A DNA stretch of 64,000 nucleotides from PALSA-894 sp963828625 (GTDB taxonomy: Bacteria > Pseudomonadota > Alphaproteobacteria > Rhizobiales > Xanthobacteraceae): the NCBI GenBank assembly GCA_963828625.1, contig CAWHEX010000011.1, positions 1,065,022 to 1,129,021 on the forward strand. The letters run 5' to 3'. The position numbers and the translations under genes were made by a program. Positions within the stretch are counted from its first letter, which is position 1; every line of letters begins with the position of its first letter. Below, piece after piece: positions 54,921 through 63,767 of this stretch. The notes under the pieces are model-generated. The model made no database searches, was not told where the DNA came from, and worked only from the letters and a program-made list of their open reading frames with translations.

Positions 54921-56517
54921 CTATTGCGCCTCGACCGGCTCGTCGAGCACGTCGCGCAGCTTGGCGGCGAGGTCGCGACGCCGGTAGGGCTTGCCGAGCA
55001 TGTATTTGGCGGGCACCGCCTCGCCGTCGATGGTGAGCGCGCCCGCCGCATAGCCGGATGTGTAGAGAACGCGCAACCTCGGCCACCGCTCACGCAGCCG
55101 CATCGCGAGCTGGCGTCCGTTCATGCCGCCCGGCATCACCACGTCGGTGAACAGGAGGTCGGGCACGCAGCCGTTCTCGACCAGCGACAGCGCCTCCGTG
55201 GCGTTTTCGGCCACCACCACCGCGTAGCCGAGCCCGACGATCTGCATGCCGGTGTGCTTGCGCACCATCGGGTCGTCCTCGACGAACAGGATGGTTTCGC
55301 TGCCGGCGGGCAGATCGGCTGCGAGCGCGGGCGCGGCGCTCGCGGTCACGGACGCGGTTTCGGAGCGCGGCACGTAGAGCCGCACTTCCGTTCCGGCGCC
55401 GGCCTTCGAGGCGATGCGCACGTGACCGCCCGATTGCGTCACGAAGCCGTGGACCATGCTCAGTCCGAGGCCGGTCCCCTTGCCGACGTCCTTGGTGGTG
55501 AAGAACGGCTCGAACGCGCGTGCGACGACCTCCGGCGGCATGCCGGTCCCGGTATCGCTGACCGAGATCATGACGTACCGGCCGGGCTTGATCTCGGGAT
55601 CGCGCGCGGCGTCTTCGGCGCCGATGTCGGCATTCGCCGTCTCGACGATAAGCCGTCCGCCGTTCGGCATCGCGTCGCGCGCATTGAGGGCGAGATTGAG
55701 CACGGCGTTTTCGAGCTGGTTGGGATCGACCTTGGCGGACCAGAGACTGCCCGGATGCTTGAACCAGATCTCGACCTGTTCGCCGAGCGTGCGGCGGATC
55801 GGCGATTCCATCTTGCTCAGCAGGTCGCGCACGTCGGTCGGATGCGGCTCCAGCATCTGGCGTCGGCCGACGACCAGCAGGCGGCGCGTGAGGTCCGCGC
55901 CGCGCTCGGCGGCCGTCCGCAACGACTCGGCGAGCGGGCGCGTCTTGTCGTCGGCGAGGCTGACCAGCACGTCGGCGTTGAGCAGGATGGCGGTCAGCAG
56001 GTTGTTGAAGTCGTGTGCGATGCCGCCGGTGAGGTGGCCGAGCGCCTCGATGCGCTGCGCCTCGACGAGCCGTTTTTCGGCAAATTTTCCGCTCGGTGAT
56101 GTCGGTGAGGATCGATCCCACCAGCACGACGCGGTTCGCTTCGCCGAAGACCGGAAATTTTTGCACCAGCACCGTGCGCGGCCCGTCGGCAAGAGGGATT
56201 GCCATTTCCCACTGCCCGGCGCGCCCCGTTTCGATGACGGTGCGATCCTGCGCCACGATCTCTTCGGAATGTTCGTTCGGGTAAAGCTCAGCGATGGTTC
56301 TGCCGAGGATCTTTTCCTCGTTTTGACCGGTGAAAGTCGCGAAGGCGCGGTTGGCGAAGACGAAGCGCCCGTCGATGGCCGTGAGCGAAGCCATCATCGG
56401 CGCGTTGCGCACGAAGGTTTCGAACTGCGCCTGGGTGACGCGCCACACCGCGCTGACGTCCTCGCGTGGCGACGGGGCTGCACCCGGCTCGATGGCTGCG
56501 ATAGCTGCGCCTGCCAT
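54921..56517 (-). CDS. hybrid histidine kinase PAS-HisKA-HATPase-REC (+1 frameshift)
   Basis: About 531 residues. It has a PAS domain (residues ~30-150, FETFVRNAPMMASLTAIDGR, FANRAFATFTGQNEEKILGR), the phospho-acceptor box HLTGGIAHDFNNLLTAILLN, an ATPase domain (NLALNARDAMPNGGRLIVET, GKGTGLGLSMVHGFV) and a C-terminal receiver (ILFVEDDPMVRKHTG, LLFTDVVMPG with the phospho-Asp, YMLGKPYRRRDL). An extra base near 56090 splits PAS from the kinase at ITERKFAEKRL; the raw length is 3n+1. No membrane segment is seen, so it senses a cytoplasmic signal. Confidence 0.9.
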
Positions 56518-56638
56518 AACTTGTCCCGCCGGAGCGAGCGACTTCCTTCAGCCAGCATGCGGATCCGCGATATTGCGGCCGCTCCGGCGTCTGACTCTGA
56601 GAATCTAGCAGTGGAGGGGGCGCGATATATCCGGAGGA

Positions 56639-57109
56639 CTACGTACGGGGCGCGGCCGCTCGTGGCGGCACCGAGACGACGGCCTCGCCATCCAGCACCA
56701 GTTTACCGTCGACGCGGGCTTCGCATTGCAGGCGCACGATGCGGCCCTTCGTTATCAGCTCGACCACCTCGACCACGACCTCCACCACGTCGCCGATCTT
56801 GACCGGCCCGTGGAAGTTGAGGGTTTGCGAGCGGTAGACCGCGCCGGGGCCGGGCAGGCGTGTCCCGAGCACCGCCGAGATCAGGCTCGCGGTGTAGAGC
56901 CCGTGGGCGATCCGCTGCCCGAAGCGGGTATCGGCCGCATAGACGTCGCAAAGGTGCAGCGGATTGTCGTCGCCGGACAGGCGGGCAAATCCGACCACGT
57001 CGGAATCCATCACCGACTTCATCAGGCTTTCGCGCATGCCGACATGCAGGTCCTCAAAGGAGAGGAGCCGCAGCATGCGCGGGTCGACGACGGGGTGCGG
57101 AGTGGCCAT
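56639..57109 (-). CDS. MaoC-family (R)-hydratase-like protein
   Basis: A 156-residue hot-dog-fold protein. LSGDDNPLHLCDVYAADTRF carries the hydratase-type D...H pair and GQRIAHGLYTASLISAVLG the following helix. Family members hydrate enoyl-CoA. A second ATG inside the first 31 residues (after MRESL) is possible, but the longer start at 57109 fits family length. It stands alone. Confidence 0.88.
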   Translation of the reverse strand: MATPHPVVDPRMLRLLSFEDLHVGMRESLMKSVMDSDVVGFARLSGDDNPLHLCDVYAADTRFGQRIAHGLYTASLISAVLGTRLPGPGAVYRSQTLNFHGPVKIGDVVEVVVEVVELITKGRIVRLQCEARVDGKLVLDGEAVVSVPPRAAAPRT

Positions 57110-57412
57110 GCGGGATTGACCAAGTCTTAACGCGGACGAGAGGGCCTCGATCCACGGACCCTTCGCAATAGGACTTTCGGCGGCGGGGGTCTAACGGGCT
57201 GAACCTGCGTGCTTTCCGGCGTCAGCGGCGTGCCTCCTGCCTGCCCGCGCGGTGTACCCGTAACCCCCGAAAAACACACGGATTAACCGGATATTCAACC
57301 GCTATTGGTAGCGTCCGGGCTCTTGGGGAGCTGGGGTGAACGCCCTCCAAACGGTTCGGCGCTGAGGGACGGCGGGCGCGTGCGCGTCCGCAACGCGCAC
57401 GGGGAGCAGGAA
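57110..57412. other. intergenic region with no recognised gene
   Basis: A 303-base gap between divergent genes. It contains a TTAA-CCGGATA-TTCA site at 57283-57297 that approaches the CtrA half-site pair, and a GC-rich segment. Nothing else was recognised. Confidence 0.5.
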
Positions 57413-57796
57413 ATGGCTATCGACATGTCGATGCCGGTTCTCGTGGTCGACGACTACAACACGATGATCCGCATCATCCGCAATCTCCTGAAGCAGCTTG
57501 GCTTCGAAGACGTCGACGATGCGTCGGACGGCTCGGCCGCGCTCAACAAGATGCGCGAGAAGAAATACGGCCTGATCATCTCCGACTGGAACATGGAGCC
57601 GATGACCGGCTACGAGCTGCTCAAGGAAGTGCGCGCCGATCCCGGTCTGACGAAGACACCGTTCATCATGGTCACGGCGGAATCGAAGAAAGAGAACGTG
57701 ATCGCGGCGAAGAAAGCCGGCGTGAACAACTACATCGTCAAGCCGTTCAACGCGCACACCCTGAAGACCAAGATCGAAGCGGTGTTCGGCGAGTAG
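57413..57796 (+). CDS. single-domain CheY-like response regulator
   Basis: A 127-residue receiver domain: VLVVDDYNTMIRIIRNLLK with the acidic pair, the phospho-Asp in GLIISDWNMEPMTG, Thr in FIMVTAESKKENVI and Lys in NYIVKPFNAHTL. It is most like chemotaxis CheY, but no che genes are adjacent. GGAGCAGG precedes ATG 57413. It would be phosphorylated by a kinase encoded elsewhere, possibly the PAS hybrid kinase upstream. Confidence 0.93.
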   Translation: MAIDMSMPVLVVDDYNTMIRIIRNLLKQLGFEDVDDASDGSAALNKMREKKYGLIISDWNMEPMTGYELLKEVRADPGLTKTPFIMVTAESKKENVIAAKKAGVNNYIVKPFNAHTLKTKIEAVFGE

Positions 57797-57847
57797 GGCC
57801 GGCGGCACATCTCGTCCGCGACGGGCACACGCGTCGGATCAGGCGCG

Positions 57848-58723
57848 TCACCACACCAGCTTTTTCGTCACTGCCTTCGGCGCGTGTCCGGCGGCGGCGA
57901 ACATCGTGCCGAGCGCCGCAAGGTCCGGATCGTCGCGGTGGCCGAGCTCCTCGGCATGGATGCCGGCCGTGACGAACAGGCAATCGACGCCGAGATCGTG
58001 CGCGCCTTTCAGGTCGGTGCGCACCGAATCCCCGATCGCAAGCACACGGTCGAGCGGCACATCGGCAGGCAGCGACCGCGCGCGCCGCGCCTTCGCGGTT
58101 TCGGCGAGCGCGAGTTCATAGAGCGGCCGGTGCGGCTTGCCGGCGTAGTAGACCTCGCCGCCAAGCTCCTTGTAGGCGTCGGCAAGCGCGCCCGCGCAAT
58201 AGACGAGGCGGTCGCCACGCTCGACCACGACGTCGGGATTGGCGCAGATCATGAACAGGTTACGCGCGCGCAACTGGTTCAACAGGTCGCGATAGTCGTC
58301 CGGCGTTTCCACCTCGTCGTCGAACAGGCCGGTGCAGACGACGTATTTGGACTCCTCGGCGCTGCTGAACGGCGCATCGAGCCCGGTGAAGATCGTGTGA
58401 TCGCGCTCCGGCCCGATAAGGAAGACCTTCTCGCCCGCGCGTTTGTTCACCTCGGAGCGGGTGACGTCGCCCGAGGTCATGATGCCGTCGTAGGTCGAGC
58501 GCGGCACGTTGAGATGGTCGAGCAGGCGGATCACCTGATCGCCCGGGCGCGGCGCGTTCGAGATCAGCACCACGCTGCCGCCCTTCTCGCGGAACCGCGT
58601 GAGCGCCTGGCAGGCCGCCGGAAACGATGCGACGCCGTTGTGCACGACGCCCCACACGTCGGAGAGCACCGCGTCGTAACTGGGCGCAAGCGTGGAGAAG
58701 TGATCGGTCAGGACAGGTGTCAT
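57848..58723 (-). CDS. HAD-superfamily phosphatase (TIGR01459 type)
   Basis: A 291-residue HAD-IIA hydrolase with the nucleophile block YDAVLSDVWGVVHNG, the motif II block VVLISNAPRP and motif IV block VLAIGDSVRTDLKGA. The cap lies between. The family is conserved in alphaproteobacteria, linked to sugar-phosphate or nucleotide dephosphorylation. ATG 58723 is chosen; a TTG two codons upstream is also in frame. It is complete. Confidence 0.9.
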   Translation of the reverse strand: MTPVLTDHFSTLAPSYDAVLSDVWGVVHNGVASFPAACQALTRFREKGGSVVLISNAPRPGDQVIRLLDHLNVPRSTYDGIMTSGDVTRSEVNKRAGEKVFLIGPERDHTIFTGLDAPFSSAEESKYVVCTGLFDDEVETPDDYRDLLNQLRARNLFMICANPDVVVERGDRLVYCAGALADAYKELGGEVYYAGKPHRPLYELALAETAKARRARSLPADVPLDRVLAIGDSVRTDLKGAHDLGVDCLFVTAGIHAEELGHRDDPDLAALGTMFAAAGHAPKAVTKKLVW

Positions 58724-58772
58724 CGGCAACTCGAATGCGGGGGGGATCGTCTAGACGATCCGGGACGCGCCG

Positions 58773-60255
58773 TCACCCTTTGGCGCGGCGTCCAGCCCCG
58801 CGCGCGATCTTCGCCATCGCGCTCGCGTTGCGCGCGCCGGAGCCCTTGGGCTCGGGCGTTTCCTCCGGCGCATCGGCAACCGGCACGGGGCGCTCGTTGG
58901 TTCGCACCGGGGGCGCCGTGCGTTCGGTCTGGCGGTCCGCAATTCCTTGCAGCACCTCGGCGCGCACCGGACGCGGCGGCGAGAACAACAGCCCTTGTCC
59001 GAAGCGCACATCGTAGTCGAGCAGATCGACGACATGTGACTCGCTCTCGATCCGGTCGGCGATCAGGTCGATGCCGAAACGGCCGAGCAGGTCGGAGAAG
59101 TCCGCCGGATGGATATCGCCGTGCGGCCCGGCTACGCGGCTGAGCAGCAGCCGTGCGGGCATCTTCACGAAGCGGAAGCCGCGGTCGCTCAGCTCACGCG
59201 GCTCGATGCGCAGATCGGTCATCTGGTCGAGCGAGAAGCGGAAGCCGATGTCGGCGAGGGTCGCGAGGCATTCCTGCTCGATCGCCCCCATGCGGCGCAG
59301 CATGCCCTGCGAGAACTGGAAGACCAGATAGGGCGTCAGCACGCGGTTCGCCTGCAGGAATTCGACGATCTGCTGGAACACCGCGGCATTCGTCAGCGTC
59401 GATCCCATGATGTTGCAGAACAGCCCGACCTCGCGGTTCTTGCTCGACAGCCGCCGCACCACCTGCACGGAGCGGAACACCATCAGATTGTCGATCGCCG
59501 CGGTCAGTCCGCCGCGCTCGGCGTATTGGGCGAAATCCTCCGGCGCGAGCAGCACGCCGGCATCGCCGCGCAGGCGGGTGAGCGCCTCGTAGTAGCGCAC
59601 CTTGCGCTGCGGCAGCGTGACGATCGGCTGCAGGTAGAGGTCCACGCTGTTCGCATCGATCGCGCGCGAGATCTGCTCCACGATCTCGCTCGGCGCGAGA
59701 CCCTGGAAGGGGCCGCTCTCCGGCCGCTCCAGCGGCAACGGCACCGAGAGTTCGGCTTCGGCGCGGTCGAAGAACGACTCCGGCGCAAGCGCGGGCCCGG
59801 TCACCGGGCCGAACGGCGCAGCGCGCGAGGGCGGCGCGTGCGAGGTCATGTTCTCGAGCATCTGCTCGTGGGCCGCGACCGCGTCGGCGAGCTCCTTCAC
59901 CAACTGGCCGAGTTCGTCGATCTCGCCGACCAGCGGCTCGGTCATCTGGCCCGTGCGGTCCACCGCGGAGGCGACCTCGCCCTCCATCGCCGACGATCCG
60001 GCGGTCGAGTTCGGAAACCTGCCGGCCGATGTCGGCGGTGGCGCGCGAAAGGTCGGCGATCTGGCTGCCGACGTCGAAACGGTCGCGCTGGCTGCTGGTG
60101 ATCGAGTTGACCATCACGAGCGCGGTCATCACCGCGACGCCGGTGACCGCCGCCTCCATGCCGGTGAACCCGAACGTGAGGTAGGTCACGATGCCCGCCG
60201 AAACGGCGATCACCACCATGCAGAACGCAACAAACGTGGCGCTCAGGCGCCCCAT
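58773..60255 (-). CDS. membrane EAL-domain protein with degenerate active site (+1 frameshift)
   Basis: About 493 residues. Two N-terminal membrane segments (ATFVAFCMVVIAVSAGIV; a second after FGFTG) are followed by a coiled-coil linker and a C-terminal EAL domain (VDLYLQPIVTLPQ, YYEALTRLRG). Several catalytic positions are altered: the usual FE of the metal-binding strand reads FQFSQ, and DDFG reads DQMT; EAL, the Asn block FCNIMGS and Lys in VKMPA are kept. It likely binds c-di-GMP without hydrolysing it. An extra base near 59996 splits the membrane part from the EAL part; the raw length is 3n+1. Confidence 0.85.
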
Positions 60256-60407
60256 GTCCGACCCCAAGGTCCGCCAAATTGCTTTTGCATGCCGACGCGC
60301 CGAAAAAATGGCCCGCGAATCGCCAGCCCGCCCATGGTCCTGACTGTCCACGAGCAGCGCTGATCAGGCAAGCATCTTTGATCGGGCTTCGGGCCGCCGG
60401 GAGAGCC

Positions 60408-60659
60408 TCAGCCCGCTTTGGACATCAGGTCCATGAGGTGCGCGAGCGCGTCGTCGCGCAACTGGTTGACATCGCGCATGCCGCGCCCGGCGCTGTCGAC
60501 GATCCGCTCCAGCAGCATGCGGCAGGAGCGGTCATGCGGGGCGAGCGGCTGCATCACGGCGAAGCGCGCGGAGGCCTGCTGGTAGGCAAGGCCGATGGCA
60601 AGCACCGGGTCCGGCGCTGCGGCGGCGCGGTGCGGTCTCAACTGAACGACTTCGCCCAT
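60408..60659 (-). CDS. small hypothetical protein
   Basis: An 83-residue protein that opens GEVVQLRPHRAAAAPDPVLA and has an amphipathic helix around QLRDDALAHLMDLMSKAG at its end. An ATG at 60668 lies three codons upstream; 60659 is chosen. I do not recognise the family, but VVQLRPHR-type N-termini are common in small alphaproteobacterial proteins. The region 60660-60852 before the next gene holds no gene. Confidence 0.6.
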   Translation of the reverse strand: MGEVVQLRPHRAAAAPDPVLAIGLAYQQASARFAVMQPLAPHDRSCRMLLERIVDSAGRGMRDVNQLRDDALAHLMDLMSKAG

Positions 60660-60852
60660 GTGTCTCATCCTTCGGCAAGGAAATACCAGCCGGGCTGGTC
60701 TTGTTCCCGCGCGCGTCAGGAACTTTTCCGCGCGGTCCCGACTTTTCAGCCCGAACAGGCCTGCGAAAGGCCGGGCCGGTCGCGACCGCCAAGGCGCTGC
60801 CGGTGCTTCAGCGCCGTTCAGGCGCGCCGGGAGACAAACGAGGACCTGCGAG

Positions 60853-61044
60853 ATGGCACGAAAGTATTCGAAAGGTGCAGCGAAGAAAGTCAAACGCGCG
60901 ATGCACAAGCGCAAACGCGGAACGCTCAAGAGCGGCCGCAGCGGCAAGACAGTGAAGAGCCGCAAGCAGGCGATCGCGATCGGGCTCTCGGAAGCCCGCC
61001 GCGAAGGCAAGAAGGTTCCGAAGAAGCGCAAGAAGAAATCGTGA
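60853..61044 (+). CDS. small very basic DUF6496-type protein
   Basis: A 63-residue protein with about 40% Lys/Arg (GAAKKVKRAMHKRKRGTLKS, KKVPKKRKKKS) and a central conserved QAIAIGLSEARREGKK. This last block is the signature of a small family found next to DNA-repair or stress genes in Rhizobiales. It may bind nucleic acid. It follows a GGAAC-containing sequence at 60718 that is a poor EcfG match. It is probably translated together with the next small gene. Confidence 0.75.
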   Translation: MARKYSKGAAKKVKRAMHKRKRGTLKSGRSGKTVKSRKQAIAIGLSEARREGKKVPKKRKKKS

Positions 61045-61051
61045 GGCAGGC

Positions 61052-61249
61052 ATGGACGCGGCGAAATATTCAGTGGTGCCGTTCGACGGACAGTGGGGCG
61101 TGGCGCATGACGGCGAAACCGCCGGCCCCTACGTGACGCGCGAGGCCGCATTCGAGGCGGCGGTCGCGCCCGCAAGCCTCGCGATCAAGCAGGGGCACGC
61201 GGTGGAAATCGTCGTTGCGCCGCCGCGACCCGCTCAAAGTCCGAACTAG
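61052..61249 (+). CDS. small hypothetical protein (DUF2188-like)
   Basis: A 65-residue protein: YSVVPFDGQWGVAHDGETAG followed by PYVTREAAFEAAVAPASLAI. The pattern of a W.V...G......T..A...A core resembles DUF2188 peptides, but this is not certain. It starts seven bases after the preceding stop with GAGGCAGGC upstream, so both form a small operon. Confidence 0.6.
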   Translation: MDAAKYSVVPFDGQWGVAHDGETAGPYVTREAAFEAAVAPASLAIKQGHAVEIVVAPPRPAQSPN

Positions 61250-61314
61250 GCCTGGACCAAAATGTCGGCGGGCTTTCTTTGCTACACTCCCGGCACCATC
61301 ACCGGGAGTTCTCC

Positions 61315-61743
61315 ATGTCGTCGATCCGCCGCACCAATCCGCCCGCCGTGCATCCGCCGCTCGGGCGCTATCATCACGCGACCGTTCACCCGCTGGGCAA
61401 CGGCCTCAAACGCCTCGTCATGGCGGGGCAGGTCGGCATCAAGCCGGACGGCACGCTCGCGGGCGATCTCGGCGCACAGATCGAGCAGGCTTACGACAAT
61501 CTGCTGGCGGTGCTGGCGTCGGAGGGCATGGGGCCGGGCGATCTGGTGAAGATCACATACTTCACCACCGACAAGTCGCCCGAGGCGCTGAAGCTCTCGC
61601 GCGACATCCGCGCGCGCAAGCTGGGCGACGCCAATCCGTCTTCAACCTATCTGGTGATCGCGGGTCTTGCGGGGCCCGATCTCAAGGTCGAGATCGAAGG
61701 CGAGGCCGTGGCGGCGGGCTGGGCCGCGCCACGGCGTTGTTGA
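61315..61743 (+). CDS. RidA-family (Rid/YER057c) protein
   Basis: A 142-residue Rid-superfamily protein with VMAGQVGIKPDGTLAGDLGA, ASEGMGPGDLVKITYFTTDK and the C-terminal GLAGPDLKVEIEGEAVA. RidA-type enzymes deaminate reactive enamines or imines. The catalytic Arg of RidA is not evident (STYLVIAGLAG), so it may belong to a Rid subgroup without deaminase activity. It is preceded by a GGGAG site. Confidence 0.88.
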   Translation: MSSIRRTNPPAVHPPLGRYHHATVHPLGNGLKRLVMAGQVGIKPDGTLAGDLGAQIEQAYDNLLAVLASEGMGPGDLVKITYFTTDKSPEALKLSRDIRARKLGDANPSSTYLVIAGLAGPDLKVEIEGEAVAAGWAAPRRC

Positions 61744-61752
61744 TTGGTCGCG

Positions 61753-61983
61753 TCAGCGGTTCGGAAGGCAGCGCCCGATCGCATTGCGACGCATTCCGGG
61801 CGGGCAGGGGCGCGCCATGAACGCCGGGCGGCAACGGCCCCTGGCGTTACGCGCCATGCCGGGTCCGCAGCCCTGCGCAACCAGCGTCGTGAGGCCGTCG
61901 GACTGTACCGGGGCGACGGGCATGGCTTGCGCGGCGCTCAGGGCGCCGAAGCCGATGATGGCGGCAGCGATCAGTGTCTTCAT
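61753..61983 (-). CDS. small secreted GCG/CRPN-repeat protein
   Basis: A 76-residue secreted peptide with a signal peptide ending SAAQAMP and two Cys-pairs in GCGPGMARNARGRCRP and CPPGMRRNAIGRCLPN. This prefix-plus-repeat layout (GCG.G......CRPN) marks a family of small exported proteins of unknown function in Rhizobiales. It is convergent with ridA. Confidence 0.8.
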   Translation of the reverse strand: MKTLIAAAIIGFGALSAAQAMPVAPVQSDGLTTLVAQGCGPGMARNARGRCRPAFMARPCPPGMRRNAIGRCLPNR

Positions 61984-62115
61984 GGTGGCTCCTTGGGTGC
62001 GTTCTCTTTTGAGATCGACGCGTGTTCGCAACTCAACTGACGCCGCCGGACGATGGACCGGCCGCGATGCGAGCCGCAAGCGAAGTAAGCCGGGGATGAG
62101 GGCGAAAGTTCCGCT

Positions 62116-63640
62116 TTATTGTGGCCGCGGCGGGACGATGGCGAAGTGCACCCGCACGGGCTTAGCGCGCTCGCGATTGACGAAGCTCTGGCGCGGAAGA
62201 CTGATCGGCTCCTGCACGTCAAGGCCCGGATAGTCGATGCGTAGCCGCGCAAGTCCGGCGGCATCGATCTGCCCGTCCTCCCACACGATCACGGCGCCGC
62301 TGGCGGCGCAACGCGTCGCGATCGACCCACGGGCTGATCGTCGGGTCGGCGTGCACGATCACGCGCGGCCTGTCGGGCGAATAGACCGCGATGTTGTTGG
62401 TGGCGAATTCGCCGCCGCCGACGTAGGGGAGCGGCGTCGCGAATTTCGCGTGCCACTTCTGCGTGACCTTCTCGGCGAGCGCGCGGCCGGGAAACTGCGT
62501 CGCCTTCGGGCGGTCGCGCACGCGGGCTCCAGTCCCTCGACCATCGCATAGGCGAGCGGCATGGCCAGGAACACGGCGATGAAGCCGGCGGCGAAGCGCC
62601 GGAGCCGCACGGGCTCGCTCACGGGGCCGAGCCAGAGCAGCGCGGCGAGCGGCGCGAACGACCAGAGCGGATAGCCCCACATCGCGACCGGCAGGCGGCC
62701 GGCGACGAGCGCGACGCGGTGGTCACGAGAAAGGGCCCGAGCGCCAGCATGGTGACATAGCGCCGCGCGAAGCCGTCCGTGCTCGATGCGGACGACGCGC
62801 GCCCCACAGCGCCAGTGCCATCAGGCCGATCGCGGGCGAGATAAAGAAGAGCTGGCTCGCGGTCCACTGCAGCGGATAGGTCACGACGTGATACCAGTGC
62901 GTCGCGAGCTTGGCGCGCCCATCGACGTAGCGCAGCGGCATGAAGCCGGTCTCGACCAGCCAATTGAGATTGGGCGCGATCACGACCAGGAACGCGAGCG
63001 CCATCAGCCACGGCCCCGCCGTACGCAAGGTGCGCCGCGCCCCGGATCGAACAGCATGAACAGGCCGAGCTGCCGGCGAGCGCGAAGGCCGCATACTTCG
63101 ACCAGAAGCACAGCGCGAGCGCCGCGCCGGCGAGCAGCCAGTCGGGGACGCGCCCGCGCGTGATCGCGCGATAGAGGAAGAGGCCGGTCAGCGCCCAGAA
63201 CGGCAGCTGCATCTGGTCGTGCGCGAACTTCGGGACCGAGAAATTGAAGAAGTGGATGCCCTCCAGCGCCGCGACCGCGATCAGCGCCTGGAAGCCGCCG
63301 ACGATGTCGCGCCCGAGCAGCCACACGACATACATGCAGGCGGCGGCGGAGAGCGGCCCGAGCAGATAGACCGCGTATACCGAGCCGGTGACGCGATAGA
63401 TCGCGTCGGCCGCCCACCACGGCAGCGGCGGATGCTTCCAGTAGCCGAGCTGCCACTCGCGCCCGAGGCCAGATCCTCGACCAGGTCGAGCTGGAGATTG
63501 TGCGACAGCAGCGCCGGCAGGGCGGTCCAGATGACGAGATGCAGGCCGAGCAGCACGGCAAGGCATCGGCCCGGTTCGCGCCGCGCATAGTCCACCAGCG
63601 CGGAAAGCCGCGAGGCGGATGCGTGGGCGACGTCGGACAT
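62116..63640 (-). CDS. ArnT/PMT-like membrane glycosyltransferase (several indels)
   Basis: About 508 residues of a polytopic dolichyl/undecaprenyl-phosphate-mannose-dependent-type glycosyltransferase. It opens with VLLGLHLVIWTALPALL, then the acidic first loop LQLDLVEDL and YWKHPPLPWWAADAIYRVTG, a hallmark of this superfamily, and many membrane segments. The C-terminus, ending LPRQSFVNRERAKPVRVHFA and stopping at 62116, is read in another frame. At least five indels (near 63466, 63075, 63040, 62800 and 62300-62700) interrupt it; several are apparent deletions, unlike the rest of the window. The start is at 63640. Confidence 0.75.
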
Positions 63641-63767
63641 GCCTCTCCAGTGTTCGGCATTTTCTGCGGACGTGGACGCTTCCGGAAAATGCTCTACATT
63701 GCGTCGCCGTCGGGATGAGAGACCGGGCGGGCGCCTGCCGTCAACCGGCAAGAATAACGGAATAGTC

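Noticed and set aside
60718..60742. A second EcfG promoter upstream of the basic protein at 60853
   Set aside because: GGAAC is present but the expected CGTT at 16-17 bases is not; the nearest match (CGAC) is wrong in base and spacing.
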